Assembly (NCBI GenBank): GCA_029261195.1
Contig: JAJDBU010000007.1
Location: 1-33,010 of the forward strand
Length of the DNA: 33,010 nt
Reading direction: 5' to 3'
From: Nitrospirota bacterium
GTDB lineage: Bacteria > Nitrospirota > Nitrospiria > SBBL01 > JAADHI01
Shown here: piece after piece, positions 16,646 to 24,404 of the stretch
Layout: each line of letters starts with the position of its first letter
How positions within the stretch are numbered: position 1 is the first letter of the stretch
Program-made: the position numbers and the translations under genes
The notes under the pieces: generated by a model
Databases searched by the model: none
What the model was told of the DNA's origin: nothing
Seen by the model: the letters and a program-made list of their open reading frames with translations, nothing else

Positions 16646-16683
16646 GCCGAACCAAAATAGTCAGGCCAATCTCAGCCTGGGTC

Positions 16684-18411
16684 TCACTCCTCCCGAAACT
16701 GCATCTGGTAGACCTTTTTGTAGGGGCCTTCTTTGCACAAAAGTTCCTCATGCGTCCCCCGCTCCACAATGCGTCCGCGATCAACCACGAGGATACTGCT
16801 GGCCTGCTGGATAGTTGAGAGACGATGGGCAATGACAAAGGTTGTGCGGTTTTTCATTAGCTTTTCCAGGGCCTTGCGCACCACAAACTCGGATTCGGTG
16901 TCCAAGGCAGAAGTGGCTTCGTCCAGAATTAAAATCGGTGGATCTTTGAGCAGCGCCCGTGCGATGGCGATGCGCTGTCTCTGTCCCCCCGAAAGATTCG
17001 CCCCGCCCTTTTCAACGAGGGTGTCGTAACCCTTTGGCAGTTTATTGATGAAATCGTCGGCATAGGCCGCCTTCGCCGCTGCGAGGATCTGTGCCTCCGT
17101 CGCATCCTCTGAACCATAAGCGATGTTCCATCGGATATTGTCATCAAAGAGTACGATTTCCTGACTGACCATGCCAATCTGTTGGCGTAGCGAAACAAGG
17201 CTGACGTCGTTGATCGGAATGCCATCCATCCTTATTTCCCCTTGAGCCACGTCATAAAATCGTGGGATCAGGTTGATCAGAGTCGATTTTCCCGCACCGC
17301 TGCTACCGACCAGGGCAATAATCTCTCCTGTCTTTGCTTCAATATTGATGTCTGAAAGTGCGGATTCCTTTGAGTCGGCATAGGAAAAAGAAACATTTTT
17401 GAAGGAAACATTCCCTTTGGTCCTGCCCAAGACCTGTTTGCCTACATCCCCTTCTTGCTCATGTTGCATGTCGATCACGTCAAAAACGCGCTCAGCCGAA
17501 GCAAGAGCCTGCTGAAGGTTATTATTGGCCCGGCTCAAACTTTTTATGGGGGCATACATCATCGTTGCCCCTGCGATGAAGGAAAAAAATGTGCCCACTG
17601 TCATTTCGCCGGAAATGACCCTTGAGCCGCCATACCAGAGGATTAAGGCAATAGCGATGCTTAAGATCGTTTCTACCAGAGGAGAGGTGATCTCTCCGAT
17701 GGCGACAGCCCGGACGACTGTCTTATAATATTCGGTGTTCTTTTTTGCAAAACGCTCCGACTCGAAACCTTCTTTTCCAAATGCCTTGACGATGCGGATG
17801 CCCGAAAAGGTCTCCTGAAGGGTATTCGTCAAATCGCCTGCCCGTTCCTGTCCCTTTCGTGCGATTTTTTTCAGGCGGTATCCGATCAAGACAATGGGAT
17901 AGGTCATGATGGGCAGGACCACGAGCGCCAACCATGCGAGTTGCCAGTCCTGGTAAAAAATGACGCCGATCAAGCCGATGAGGGTGAGAGATTGCTGGAA
18001 AATATCCTTCACTACAGTGGAGACCGCGCTCTGCATCACTTGGACATCGTGAATGATTCGGGAGATCAGTTCCCCGGTCGGCTGTCCGGTATGATAGCTG
18101 ACCGGAAGCAGGAGCATATGTCTGTAAAGGTCTTTCCGGATGTCTGAAATAATCCAACTTGCGGCAAAGCGCATCAGATAGGCCTGTCCGTAGGTAAAAA
18201 CGCCCTTTAAAAAAGCAACGACGACGGTGACGATCGGAACAAGGATAAGCATTTGCTCGTCCTTGCGAACAAACACATCATCCATCAGGGGACGGACGAG
18301 ATAGGCATAGCCTGCTGTCATGGCGCTGACCATGGCCGCACAAAGGATGGAGCCAATCAGATGCCGACTATAGGGTTTGATGTAGGCAAAGACTCTACGA
18401 TAAAGATGCAT
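16684..18411 (-). CDS. msbA: Lipid A export ABC transporter MsbA
   Basis: This 575-residue half-transporter (start ATG 18411, giving MHLYRRVFAYIKPY) flips lipid A-core across the inner membrane as a homodimer. The membrane domain with six helices covers about residues 1-315. The ATPase has Walker A GSSGAGKST, signature LSGGQRQRIAIARAL, Walker B ILILDEATSALD and the switch His in VIAHRLSTI. The length matches E. coli MsbA (582). Its start overlaps the end of lpxB by 17 bases, and it is the last gene of the envelope operon. A generic multidrug exporter is the alternative, but the lpx context favours MsbA. Confidence 0.93.
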   Translation of the reverse strand: MHLYRRVFAYIKPYSRHLIGSILCAAMVSAMTAGYAYLVRPLMDDVFVRKDEQMLILVPIVTVVVAFLKGVFTYGQAYLMRFAASWIISDIRKDLYRHMLLLPVSYHTGQPTGELISRIIHDVQVMQSAVSTVVKDIFQQSLTLIGLIGVIFYQDWQLAWLALVVLPIMTYPIVLIGYRLKKIARKGQERAGDLTNTLQETFSGIRIVKAFGKEGFESERFAKKNTEYYKTVVRAVAIGEITSPLVETILSIAIALILWYGGSRVISGEMTVGTFFSFIAGATMMYAPIKSLSRANNNLQQALASAERVFDVIDMQHEQEGDVGKQVLGRTKGNVSFKNVSFSYADSKESALSDINIEAKTGEIIALVGSSGAGKSTLINLIPRFYDVAQGEIRMDGIPINDVSLVSLRQQIGMVSQEIVLFDDNIRWNIAYGSEDATEAQILAAAKAAYADDFINKLPKGYDTLVEKGGANLSGGQRQRIAIARALLKDPPILILDEATSALDTESEFVVRKALEKLMKNRTTFVIAHRLSTIQQASSILVVDRGRIVERGTHEELLCKEGPYKKVYQMQFREE

Positions 18412-19690
18412 GACTACTTTTGTCCTCTTGTTTGTCGAGCCGGTCAAGCCACTTAAAAACAACCGCTGCCGCACGTTCGGAAGCCCCTGCCTTGCCAAGG
18501 CGATGCGCAACTTCTCTGAGTCCCTGTTTCATTTTGTCCCTGGCTGTTTCATCTGAGATGAAACGGCTCAACTCCCGACAGATATTGGCAGGTGAGACCT
18601 CGTTTTGGATGAGTTCCGGAATGAAGGGTTTCTCCGCAACAATGTTGGCCAGTCCAATGACTTTGAGATTGATCAGACATTTTCCGATGATGTAAGTCAT
18701 CTTCGAGACTTTGTAGGCGATGATGATCGGCTCTCCCGCCAGCGCCCCCTGCAAAGTGGCCGTGCCCGATGCCAGCACGCTCACATCGGCGGCGCGAAGC
18801 ACAGGATAGACATTGCCCTTGACCCGACGAATCGGAAAGGATGACTCTCTACAGAGTTCGGTAATCAGGTCAGCAGGCAGGGTCGGCGCCACAGGAATCA
18901 ATACCTGCACATTCGGAAAGGATTGTTTCAGTAACTCAACGCCCTGAAGCATGTCCGGTAAGAGGGTGAGCACCTCACGTTTCCGGCTTCCCGGTAGCAG
19001 ACCGATGGTCACCGCCTCGGGATCAAGATCCACCTGCTTGAGGTAGGAGCGGGCGGCTTCCGTTTTTTTTCGATCATGACTAGAAATGGTTTCGGAATTG
19101 TCAGAGACAGTGACATTTGAATTGAACTCAGAGCTGGGGGTGATGCCGAGCCGATCCAGTTCATCCATTAAGGGGTGGCCGACAAATTCACAGGGGACAT
19201 TCACTTCTTCATAAAGGGCTTTTTCAAAGGGAAGGATCACCAGCATCTGATCAATCCGTTTTGCGATGCCATGAATCCGGCCCGGTCGCCAGGCCCAGAG
19301 CTGGGGGCTGACATAAAAGATCACCGGAATCCCCATCTTTTTTGCCGCCTTGGCGACTCGAAGATTAAAGTCGGGAAAGTCGATCAGAACAATCAGATCG
19401 ACTCCTTCTTTCAGGAGATTGACTGCTGTGCGGTAGGCGGCGAGGACGACTCTGAAATGATAAATGACCTCGATTAACCCGACGATGCCGAGTTGTTTGA
19501 CATCAAAACGGATATCGACCCCTGCGGCTCGCATATCGTCCCCGCCAAAGCCGACAAGGCGAAGATCCTGATTGTTGCGAAGCAGGGCGCACGCCAAGGC
19601 TCCGCCATGCAAATCACCGGAGGCCTCTCCGGCAAGAATCATGACGGTTTTTGCGTGATTGGCCGGGTTATTGAGGGAAAGACTGTTCAT
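18395..19690 (-). CDS. lpxB: Lipid-A-disaccharide synthase
   Basis: LpxB joins UDP-2,3-diacylglucosamine and lipid X to make the lipid A disaccharide. From ATG 19690 the product is 431 residues. It shows the N-terminal GEASGDLHGG motif, VLIDFPDFNLRVAKAAKK, YVSPQLWAWRPGR and VGHPLMDEL, then GLLPGSRKREV and ASGTATLQGAL, all standard for GT19 enzymes. About 20 residues (SEFNSNVTVSDNSETISSHD) inserted before the GLLPGSR block look like a low-complexity loop and make it longer than the 382-residue E. coli enzyme. The start overlaps the end of the Gfo/Idh gene by 23 bases, suggesting coupled translation. Confidence 0.96.
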   Translation of the reverse strand: MNSLSLNNPANHAKTVMILAGEASGDLHGGALACALLRNNQDLRLVGFGGDDMRAAGVDIRFDVKQLGIVGLIEVIYHFRVVLAAYRTAVNLLKEGVDLIVLIDFPDFNLRVAKAAKKMGIPVIFYVSPQLWAWRPGRIHGIAKRIDQMLVILPFEKALYEEVNVPCEFVGHPLMDELDRLGITPSSEFNSNVTVSDNSETISSHDRKKTEAARSYLKQVDLDPEAVTIGLLPGSRKREVLTLLPDMLQGVELLKQSFPNVQVLIPVAPTLPADLITELCRESSFPIRRVKGNVYPVLRAADVSVLASGTATLQGALAGEPIIIAYKVSKMTYIIGKCLINLKVIGLANIVAEKPFIPELIQNEVSPANICRELSRFISDETARDKMKQGLREVAHRLGKAGASERAAAVVFKWLDRLDKQEDKSSHASLS

Positions 19691-20624
19691 GTTGCTTGAT
19701 GAGGTCGACAATCTGGAGCGCCACTTCAAGGGCGCGCCGTCCATCCCGGCCGGAAACCATCGGCGCAGACTGGGCTCGGATGCTCTGAATAAAGGAGGAC
19801 AGTTCTGCTTTCAGGGACTCTTCCTTTTCAGCGATGATCTTGTCGATCTTAATCTCCGGAAAGTCACCCCCTTCATCCAAGCGTCGATAGATCATCATCT
19901 CCTGCTTGGCATAATCAAGGGAGAAATAGCCGTTCGGCTGGAAGATGCGGATTTTACGAAGCTTTAGATTGGAGACACGGCTGGCGGTGATATTGGCCAC
20001 ACAACCATTTTCAAAGGCCAGGCGGACATTGGCGATATCAATATTCGAGGTCAACACGGCTGAGCCGGAGGCCCGGATTTCTGCCAGTTCAGAGGGAACC
20101 AGGGAAAGGATAATATCAATGTCATGAATCATCAGATCCAGAATGACATGAACATCAGTGCCTCGGGCAACAAAGGGGTTGATCCGGTGACATTCAATAA
20201 ACCGGGGATGTTTGAGGTGGGTTTTTAAGGCGCGGACGCCTGCATTGAATTGTTCGATGTGTCCTATCTGAAGCATGGCCCCGGTGCGTTCCGAAACGGC
20301 AATGAGGTCATCGGCCTCAGCCAGGGTGGTTGTCATCGGTTTTTCGAGAAGAAGATGAATGCCTTGTTCAAGCAGGATTTTAGAGACACTATGATGTACC
20401 GAGGTCGGTACAACGACGCTTGCCGCATCGACCAATCCAGATAAGGACGATAAGTCAGCCCAGGCCTCGCATTGAAATTTTGAGGCAATCTCTTTTGCCC
20501 GATTTAAATCGGTATCGACAATCGCGACCAGTTCAACCTCTTCCAGCTCGGAATAAACACGGGCATGGTGTTGCCCGAGCGATCCTACCCCGACCACGGC
20601 GACTTTCATTTTTTTATTGTTCAT
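19668..20624 (-). CDS. Gfo/Idh/MocA-family oxidoreductase within the lpx operon (GnnA-like candidate)
   Basis: The 318-residue NAD(P)-dependent oxidoreductase has a Rossmann start (VAVVGVGSLGQHHARVYSEL), the EKPMTTTLAEAD motif carrying the family's catalytic Lys, and a GHIEQFNAGVRAL stretch in the substrate domain. It overlaps lpxI by four bases (ATGA) and lpxB by 23, so it is part of the lipid A operon. In Acidithiobacillus ferrooxidans and Leptospira a Gfo/Idh enzyme, GnnA, oxidises UDP-GlcNAc at C3 so that GnnB can aminate it, giving amide-linked lipid A. The position here fits GnnA, but no gnnB aminotransferase is in the window, so function stays open. Confidence 0.85.
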   Translation of the reverse strand: MNNKKMKVAVVGVGSLGQHHARVYSELEEVELVAIVDTDLNRAKEIASKFQCEAWADLSSLSGLVDAASVVVPTSVHHSVSKILLEQGIHLLLEKPMTTTLAEADDLIAVSERTGAMLQIGHIEQFNAGVRALKTHLKHPRFIECHRINPFVARGTDVHVILDLMIHDIDIILSLVPSELAEIRASGSAVLTSNIDIANVRLAFENGCVANITASRVSNLKLRKIRIFQPNGYFSLDYAKQEMMIYRRLDEGGDFPEIKIDKIIAEKEESLKAELSSFIQSIRAQSAPMVSGRDGRRALEVALQIVDLIKQHEQSFPQ

Positions 20625-21445
20625 TTCTTAGTATCCTTAATACCCACAACGGCAATGCCCGCTTTCCTCGCTTCTTTCAAGAAAACCGCTTTTTCCAAGA
20701 CCAGGGTCTTTCCTGCTTCGACGGCAAGGACGGATGCTTTGGCTTCCTTCATCGATTGAATCGTATCGGGGCCGATGGTCGGAAGGTCGAAACGAAGATC
20801 CTGCTGGGGTTTGCATATTTTGATGACAACGGCCCCTTCTCTTCCCAATGCCCCGCCGCGACGAATGGTTGCATCCGTCCCTTCTATTGCTTCGACGGCC
20901 AATATGACCCCTTTGCGAACCACAACACACTGTCCGATGTCGAGGGCGCCAACCTGTTTTGCAAGCCGCCATCCCCATTCCACATCTGCTTTTTCCTCTT
21001 TTTTGAGCGGGCGGGTCCATTCTCCTTCTTCCGCCAGGAGTTTAGGCAGGTAGAGGGTTGAATCCTCCACGTGAATCTTTTCCTTTTCCAACTCGTCCGC
21101 AAAGGCCCGAAGCAGGACATCATCCTTCTTTTCCTTAATCCGAGACAAAACGGCAAGTGCCCTCAGATCCGGGCGCATCTCGAAGATCTTCGTTTTTTTG
21201 ATGCCGCCTGCCATGATGGCACGAGAGATCCCCCGCTTTTTGAAGAAGGCGATGATTTTTCCGAGCTGTCCAACCCGAATCCAGAGTATGTCGTCAACTT
21301 CATCACTTAGGGTGGTCGCTGTTTCTCCCTCGTGAGCAATCGCGATAACGGACAAACCCATCCGGCGAGCGCTTTCAGCAAAGATATGGGGGAACTGCCC
21401 ATTGCCTGCGATCAGTCCGATTTTTTTCTGTTCTGTCATAGACAT
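20621..21445 (-). CDS. lpxI: UDP-2,3-diacylglucosamine pyrophosphatase LpxI
   Basis: LpxI (DUF1009) makes lipid X from UDP-2,3-diacylglucosamine and replaces LpxH in many non-enteric bacteria. The start at ATG 21445, one base after the lpxA stop, gives 274 residues; a second ATG at 21439 is also possible. The N-terminal domain has IGLIAGNGQFPHIFAESAR and AIMAGGIKKTKIF. The C-terminal catalytic domain has VVVRKGVILAVEAIEGTDATI, GREGAVVIKICKPQQDLRFDLPTIGPDT and GKTLVLEK. It overlaps the next gene by ATGA. No LpxH is seen, so it is the likely enzyme for this step. Confidence 0.95.
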   Translation of the reverse strand: MSMTEQKKIGLIAGNGQFPHIFAESARRMGLSVIAIAHEGETATTLSDEVDDILWIRVGQLGKIIAFFKKRGISRAIMAGGIKKTKIFEMRPDLRALAVLSRIKEKKDDVLLRAFADELEKEKIHVEDSTLYLPKLLAEEGEWTRPLKKEEKADVEWGWRLAKQVGALDIGQCVVVRKGVILAVEAIEGTDATIRRGGALGREGAVVIKICKPQQDLRFDLPTIGPDTIQSMKEAKASVLAVEAGKTLVLEKAVFLKEARKAGIAVVGIKDTKK

Positions 21446-21446
21446 C

Positions 21447-22220
21447 TTAGCGACAGATGCCCCGTTTTGACTGTTCGATGAAAGACAGAAAATGATCGAC
21501 TTCCGGGACATCGGGCCACTTTTCACGAGCCGCCTGCACCGCCTCTTTTTGTGTCAGGCCGGAACGGAACAGATGTTTATAGACCCGCTTCAAGGTTTGA
21601 ATCTGCTCTTTGGAAAACCCGTGTCGTTTCAGTCCGACAAGGTTTAGTCCGTAGAGCTTCGCATGGTTACCAGCAACGGAGACATAGGGCGGCACATCCT
21701 GGGCGACGGCGGAACAGCCGCCGATCATCGCAAAGGCCCCGATGCGAACAAACTGATGCACGCCAACCAATCCACCCAGGACAGCATCATCTCCGACCGT
21801 AATACAACCGGCCAGGGTTGCCGCATTGGCCAGAATGATCCGGTTGCCGACAGCGCAATCGTGGGCCACATGCACATAGGCCATGAAAAAGTTGTGGTCG
21901 CCAATTGCAGTGAGACTGTTTTCGGCGGCGGTGCCCCGATGAATCGTGTTGTACTCCCGAATCACATTATGAGAGCCGATTTTAAGGTATGATCTTTCAC
22001 CACTGAATTTCAGGTCTTGAGGCTCCAGCCCAATAGATGAAAAAGGGAAAAAGCGGTTATTTTCACCAATCTCGGTCCAGCCGTCAATCACGACATGGGA
22101 CATGATTTTTGTGCCGCGCCCGATCTTAACGTGTTCTCCGATGGTGGTATAGGGGCCGATCTCAACATCGGGGCCGATTTCTGCCTTTTTGTGGACAATA
22201 GCCGTTGGGTGGATGCTCAT
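21447..22220 (-). CDS. lpxA: UDP-N-acetylglucosamine O-acyltransferase LpxA
   Basis: LpxA transfers the first 3-hydroxyacyl chain to UDP-GlcNAc (or an amino analogue). The 257 residues form left-handed beta-helix hexapeptide repeats ([20 protein letters not shown] onward), then an alpha-helical tail. Catalytic H120 lies in VAHDCAVGN (H125 in E. coli). G191 in [14 protein letters not shown] aligns with E. coli G173, the acyl-chain ruler; Gly there goes with long (C14-type) chains in known enzymes, so a long acyl donor is inferred. The ATG overlaps the fabZ stop (ATGA). Confidence 0.96.
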   Translation of the reverse strand: MSIHPTAIVHKKAEIGPDVEIGPYTTIGEHVKIGRGTKIMSHVVIDGWTEIGENNRFFPFSSIGLEPQDLKFSGERSYLKIGSHNVIREYNTIHRGTAAENSLTAIGDHNFFMAYVHVAHDCAVGNRIILANAATLAGCITVGDDAVLGGLVGVHQFVRIGAFAMIGGCSAVAQDVPPYVSVAGNHAKLYGLNLVGLKRHGFSKEQIQTLKRVYKHLFRSGLTQKEAVQAAREKWPDVPEVDHFLSFIEQSKRGICR

Positions 22221-22699
22221 TGTCGCTCACCTCTGCTTTTATTTTCCCCTTCGCCCAGCATTGCTTTGAGTTCGGCTTCCGCCACCAATTGGCCGTTTAC
22301 ATAAGCCATACCTTTCAGTTTCCAGAAGGGTGGACGTTCTCGCAACACCGTGACCGCAAGCCTAAGTTGATCCCCCGGGTAGACAGGCCGCCTGAATTTG
22401 GCCTTGTCTATGCCCATGAAAAAGACCAGTTTTCCCTCATTTTCACTGGAAGACTTATAGGCTAAAATGCCACCGACCTGCGCCATGGCCTCAACAATAA
22501 GTACGCCGGGCATGATGGGATGCTGCGGGAAATGTCCTTGAAAAAAGGGTTCATTCATTGAAACGTTTTTTAAGGCCACAATCTTTTTTCCCGGATCGAT
22601 TTCAAGGACACGATCCACCAGTAAAAAAGGATAGCGATGAGGCAGGACGGCCATGATCTCCTGGATGTCCATCTCCATTTCTGCAATCTCCTTTGCCAC
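22217..22699 (-). CDS. fabZ: 3-hydroxyacyl-ACP dehydratase FabZ
   Basis: This 160-residue hot-dog-fold enzyme dehydrates 3-hydroxyacyl-ACP, competing with LpxA/LpxD for the same substrate, which explains its place between them. Catalytic H56 is in [20 protein letters not shown] together with E70, and the family start [15 protein letters not shown] is present. The start is GTG with a GAGGAG site 6-7 bases upstream that overlaps the end of lpxD. The C-terminus ([12 protein letters not shown]) is slightly extended. Confidence 0.96.
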   Translation of the reverse strand: MAKEIAEMEMDIQEIMAVLPHRYPFLLVDRVLEIDPGKKIVALKNVSMNEPFFQGHFPQHPIMPGVLIVEAMAQVGGILAYKSSSENEGKLVFFMGIDKAKFRRPVYPGDQLRLAVTVLRERPPFWKLKGMAYVNGQLVAEAELKAMLGEGENKSRGERQ

Positions 22700-22702
22700 G
22701 TT

Positions 22703-23761
22703 TTACTCCTCTTTTGCTTGATTTTTTTTTGAAGTAAGGCTCTGCATTTCCAGCTGATCTATTTTTTTAGAAAGCATCTTCAGCTGTTTTTTTATCTCCG
22801 GAAGATGGCGAACAGCGGCCTCTCTCTTGAGCCAGTCTTTATGAGGAACAGGTGGAAATCCCGAGACGACCTGCTTAGGAGAGATATCCTTTGTCACGCC
22901 CGATTTTCCTCCAACCATAACATGGTCTCCGATACTCAGATGGCCGGAGACACCGACCTGCCCGGCTAATGTGACATGGTGTCCGATTGTGACACTTCCT
23001 GAAATCCCGACCTGAGAAACCAGGATCGTATCGTTTCCAATCGTCACATTGTGGCCGATCTGAACCAGGTTGTCGATTTTTGTGCCTCGACCAATGAGGG
23101 TCTGTCCCAGTACCGCTCGATCAACGGCGCAATTGGCCCCGAACTCCACATCATCTTCGATGATCACACCACCGACTTGAGGAATTTTGTAGTGTCTGCC
23201 CTTGTGTGGCGCAAAGCCGAAACCATCACTGCCGATGACGGTACCGCTATGAATGATCACACGTTTTCCGATTTTGACGCCTTCCCGAATGGTGACATTA
23301 GGATAGAGAATGGTTTCATCACCGATTTCACTGCCTTCACCGACAAAAACACCTGCCCGGATCTGAACACGCTCACCGATTTTGACGCCATCTTCGAGGA
23401 TGGCAAGCGGGCCGATAAAAGTCCCTTCTCCAAGACTCACGCCCTTGCCGACAGATGCGCGTGGATTGACTCCGGGGGGATAACTTCGTGGTGGATGGAA
23501 GATTGTGAGCAGGCGTGCGAAGGCATAATAGGGGTCATTAATAACGAGAAAACTTTTCTTTACCTCGTCCAAAGCTGCTTTGACGATAATCGCCGAAGCC
23601 CCGGTCTCAGCCCCCTTTTTAAGGTATTTGGCATTAGCGACAAAGGCGATCTCTCCTGCTTTGGCCGTTTCAATCGGAGCGATCCCCTGAATCAGAAGGC
23701 CTTCATCTCCGACGATGCGGCCGCCCAGCCGCTCTGCAATCTCACCAAGGCGTAAAGCCAT
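22703..23761 (-). CDS. lpxD: UDP-3-O-acylglucosamine N-acyltransferase LpxD
   Basis: LpxD adds the N-linked 3-hydroxyacyl chain in lipid A synthesis. The 352 residues comprise an N-terminal uridine-binding domain (about 1-100, including AYYAFARLL-like [14 protein letters not shown]), a long left-handed beta-helix (about 105-300) with the catalytic-His motif [13 protein letters not shown], the [25 protein letters not shown] block, and a C-terminal helical tail ([17 protein letters not shown]) that is probably a coiled coil. ATG 23761 has AAGGAC upstream. It lies 26 bases after ompH and three bases before fabZ. Confidence 0.96.
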   Translation of the reverse strand: MALRLGEIAERLGGRIVGDEGLLIQGIAPIETAKAGEIAFVANAKYLKKGAETGASAIIVKAALDEVKKSFLVINDPYYAFARLLTIFHPPRSYPPGVNPRASVGKGVSLGEGTFIGPLAILEDGVKIGERVQIRAGVFVGEGSEIGDETILYPNVTIREGVKIGKRVIIHSGTVIGSDGFGFAPHKGRHYKIPQVGGVIIEDDVEFGANCAVDRAVLGQTLIGRGTKIDNLVQIGHNVTIGNDTILVSQVGISGSVTIGHHVTLAGQVGVSGHLSIGDHVMVGGKSGVTKDISPKQVVSGFPPVPHKDWLKREAAVRHLPEIKKQLKMLSKKIDQLEMQSLTSKKNQAKEE

Positions 23762-23787
23762 GACAGTCCTTTTTACATTCTTGCCTT

Positions 23788-24330
23788 TTATTTTTTCTCA
23801 GTCGCCTTATCAAGTACCGTAATCACCTTCGCGGTGATGTCATATGTTTCCTTGGCAAAGAGCACCACGCCGCCCTCGTGACCTGTATCGAGTACAAAGT
23901 CATAAGCCTCTTTTTCGGCGATTGCTTTAATCACAATCTCCATCTTTCGATTGAAGGACTTGAGGGATTCGACTTTTTTCCTCTGGACTTCGTTGTTGAG
24001 ATCACGCGCTTTTTTTTGATAGTTGAGTAGTTTTCGTTGAAACTCTTCCTGTCTGGCTCGCTTTGCTTCAGGTGAAAGCAACTCAATCTGTTGCCTCAGA
24101 TCAGCCTCAATATCCTTTAGCTCTTTTTCCTCAAGGTCTATAATTTTTTGGCGGCTGGAGACAAATTCTTCCATTTTTTCCTGAATTTGTTTCCCGCCCT
24201 GTGATGTTTCCAGTACCTTCTGCGCGTTCACAAAAGCAATTCTCAAGCCATCAGCAAATACCGGAGCGGCTATAAAAGGCACAAACACCAGTAACGCGAC
24301 ATACAAACTTATTTTTTTCATCTTTCTCAT
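23788..24330 (-). CDS. skp: OmpH/Skp-family periplasmic chaperone
   Basis: The 180-residue protein has a signal peptide ending near PVFADG, then [27 protein letters not shown], the usual OmpH/Skp opening, and a long charged helical hairpin (about 55-135, rich in Lys, Glu and Gln) that forms the tentacles holding unfolded outer-membrane proteins. The end ([26 protein letters not shown]) returns to the body domain. It follows bamA, the machine it feeds. ATG 24330 lies only two bases after AAGGAGG; ATG 24321 lies eleven after, so the start is ambiguous but the signal peptide works either way. Confidence 0.93.
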   Translation of the reverse strand: MRKMKKISLYVALLVFVPFIAAPVFADGLRIAFVNAQKVLETSQGGKQIQEKMEEFVSSRQKIIDLEEKELKDIEADLRQQIELLSPEAKRARQEEFQRKLLNYQKKARDLNNEVQRKKVESLKSFNRKMEIVIKAIAEKEAYDFVLDTGHEGGVVLFAKETYDITAKVITVLDKATEKK

Positions 24331-24373
24331 TTCCTCCTTTTTATTGTTTTATTCAGTGTCCAGCACTACAATC

Positions 24374-24403
24374 TTATTCGTCATTTCCTTATTCGTCATT
24401 TCC
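24374..24403. repeat. Perfect 15-bp tandem duplication next to the bamA stop
   Basis: TTATTCGTCATTTCC occurs twice head to tail (24374-24388 and 24389-24403), ending one base from the bamA stop codon at 24405. On the minus strand, which is transcribed, it lies between bamA and skp and creates a 16-codon frame starting MTNKEMTNK. No hairpin is obvious. It is probably a recent slippage duplication. Confidence 0.75.
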
Positions 24404-24404
24404 A

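Noticed and set aside
16662-16679. Bidirectional terminator between the EamA gene and msbA
   Set aside because: The hairpin stem is only five base pairs and has no T-run on either side.
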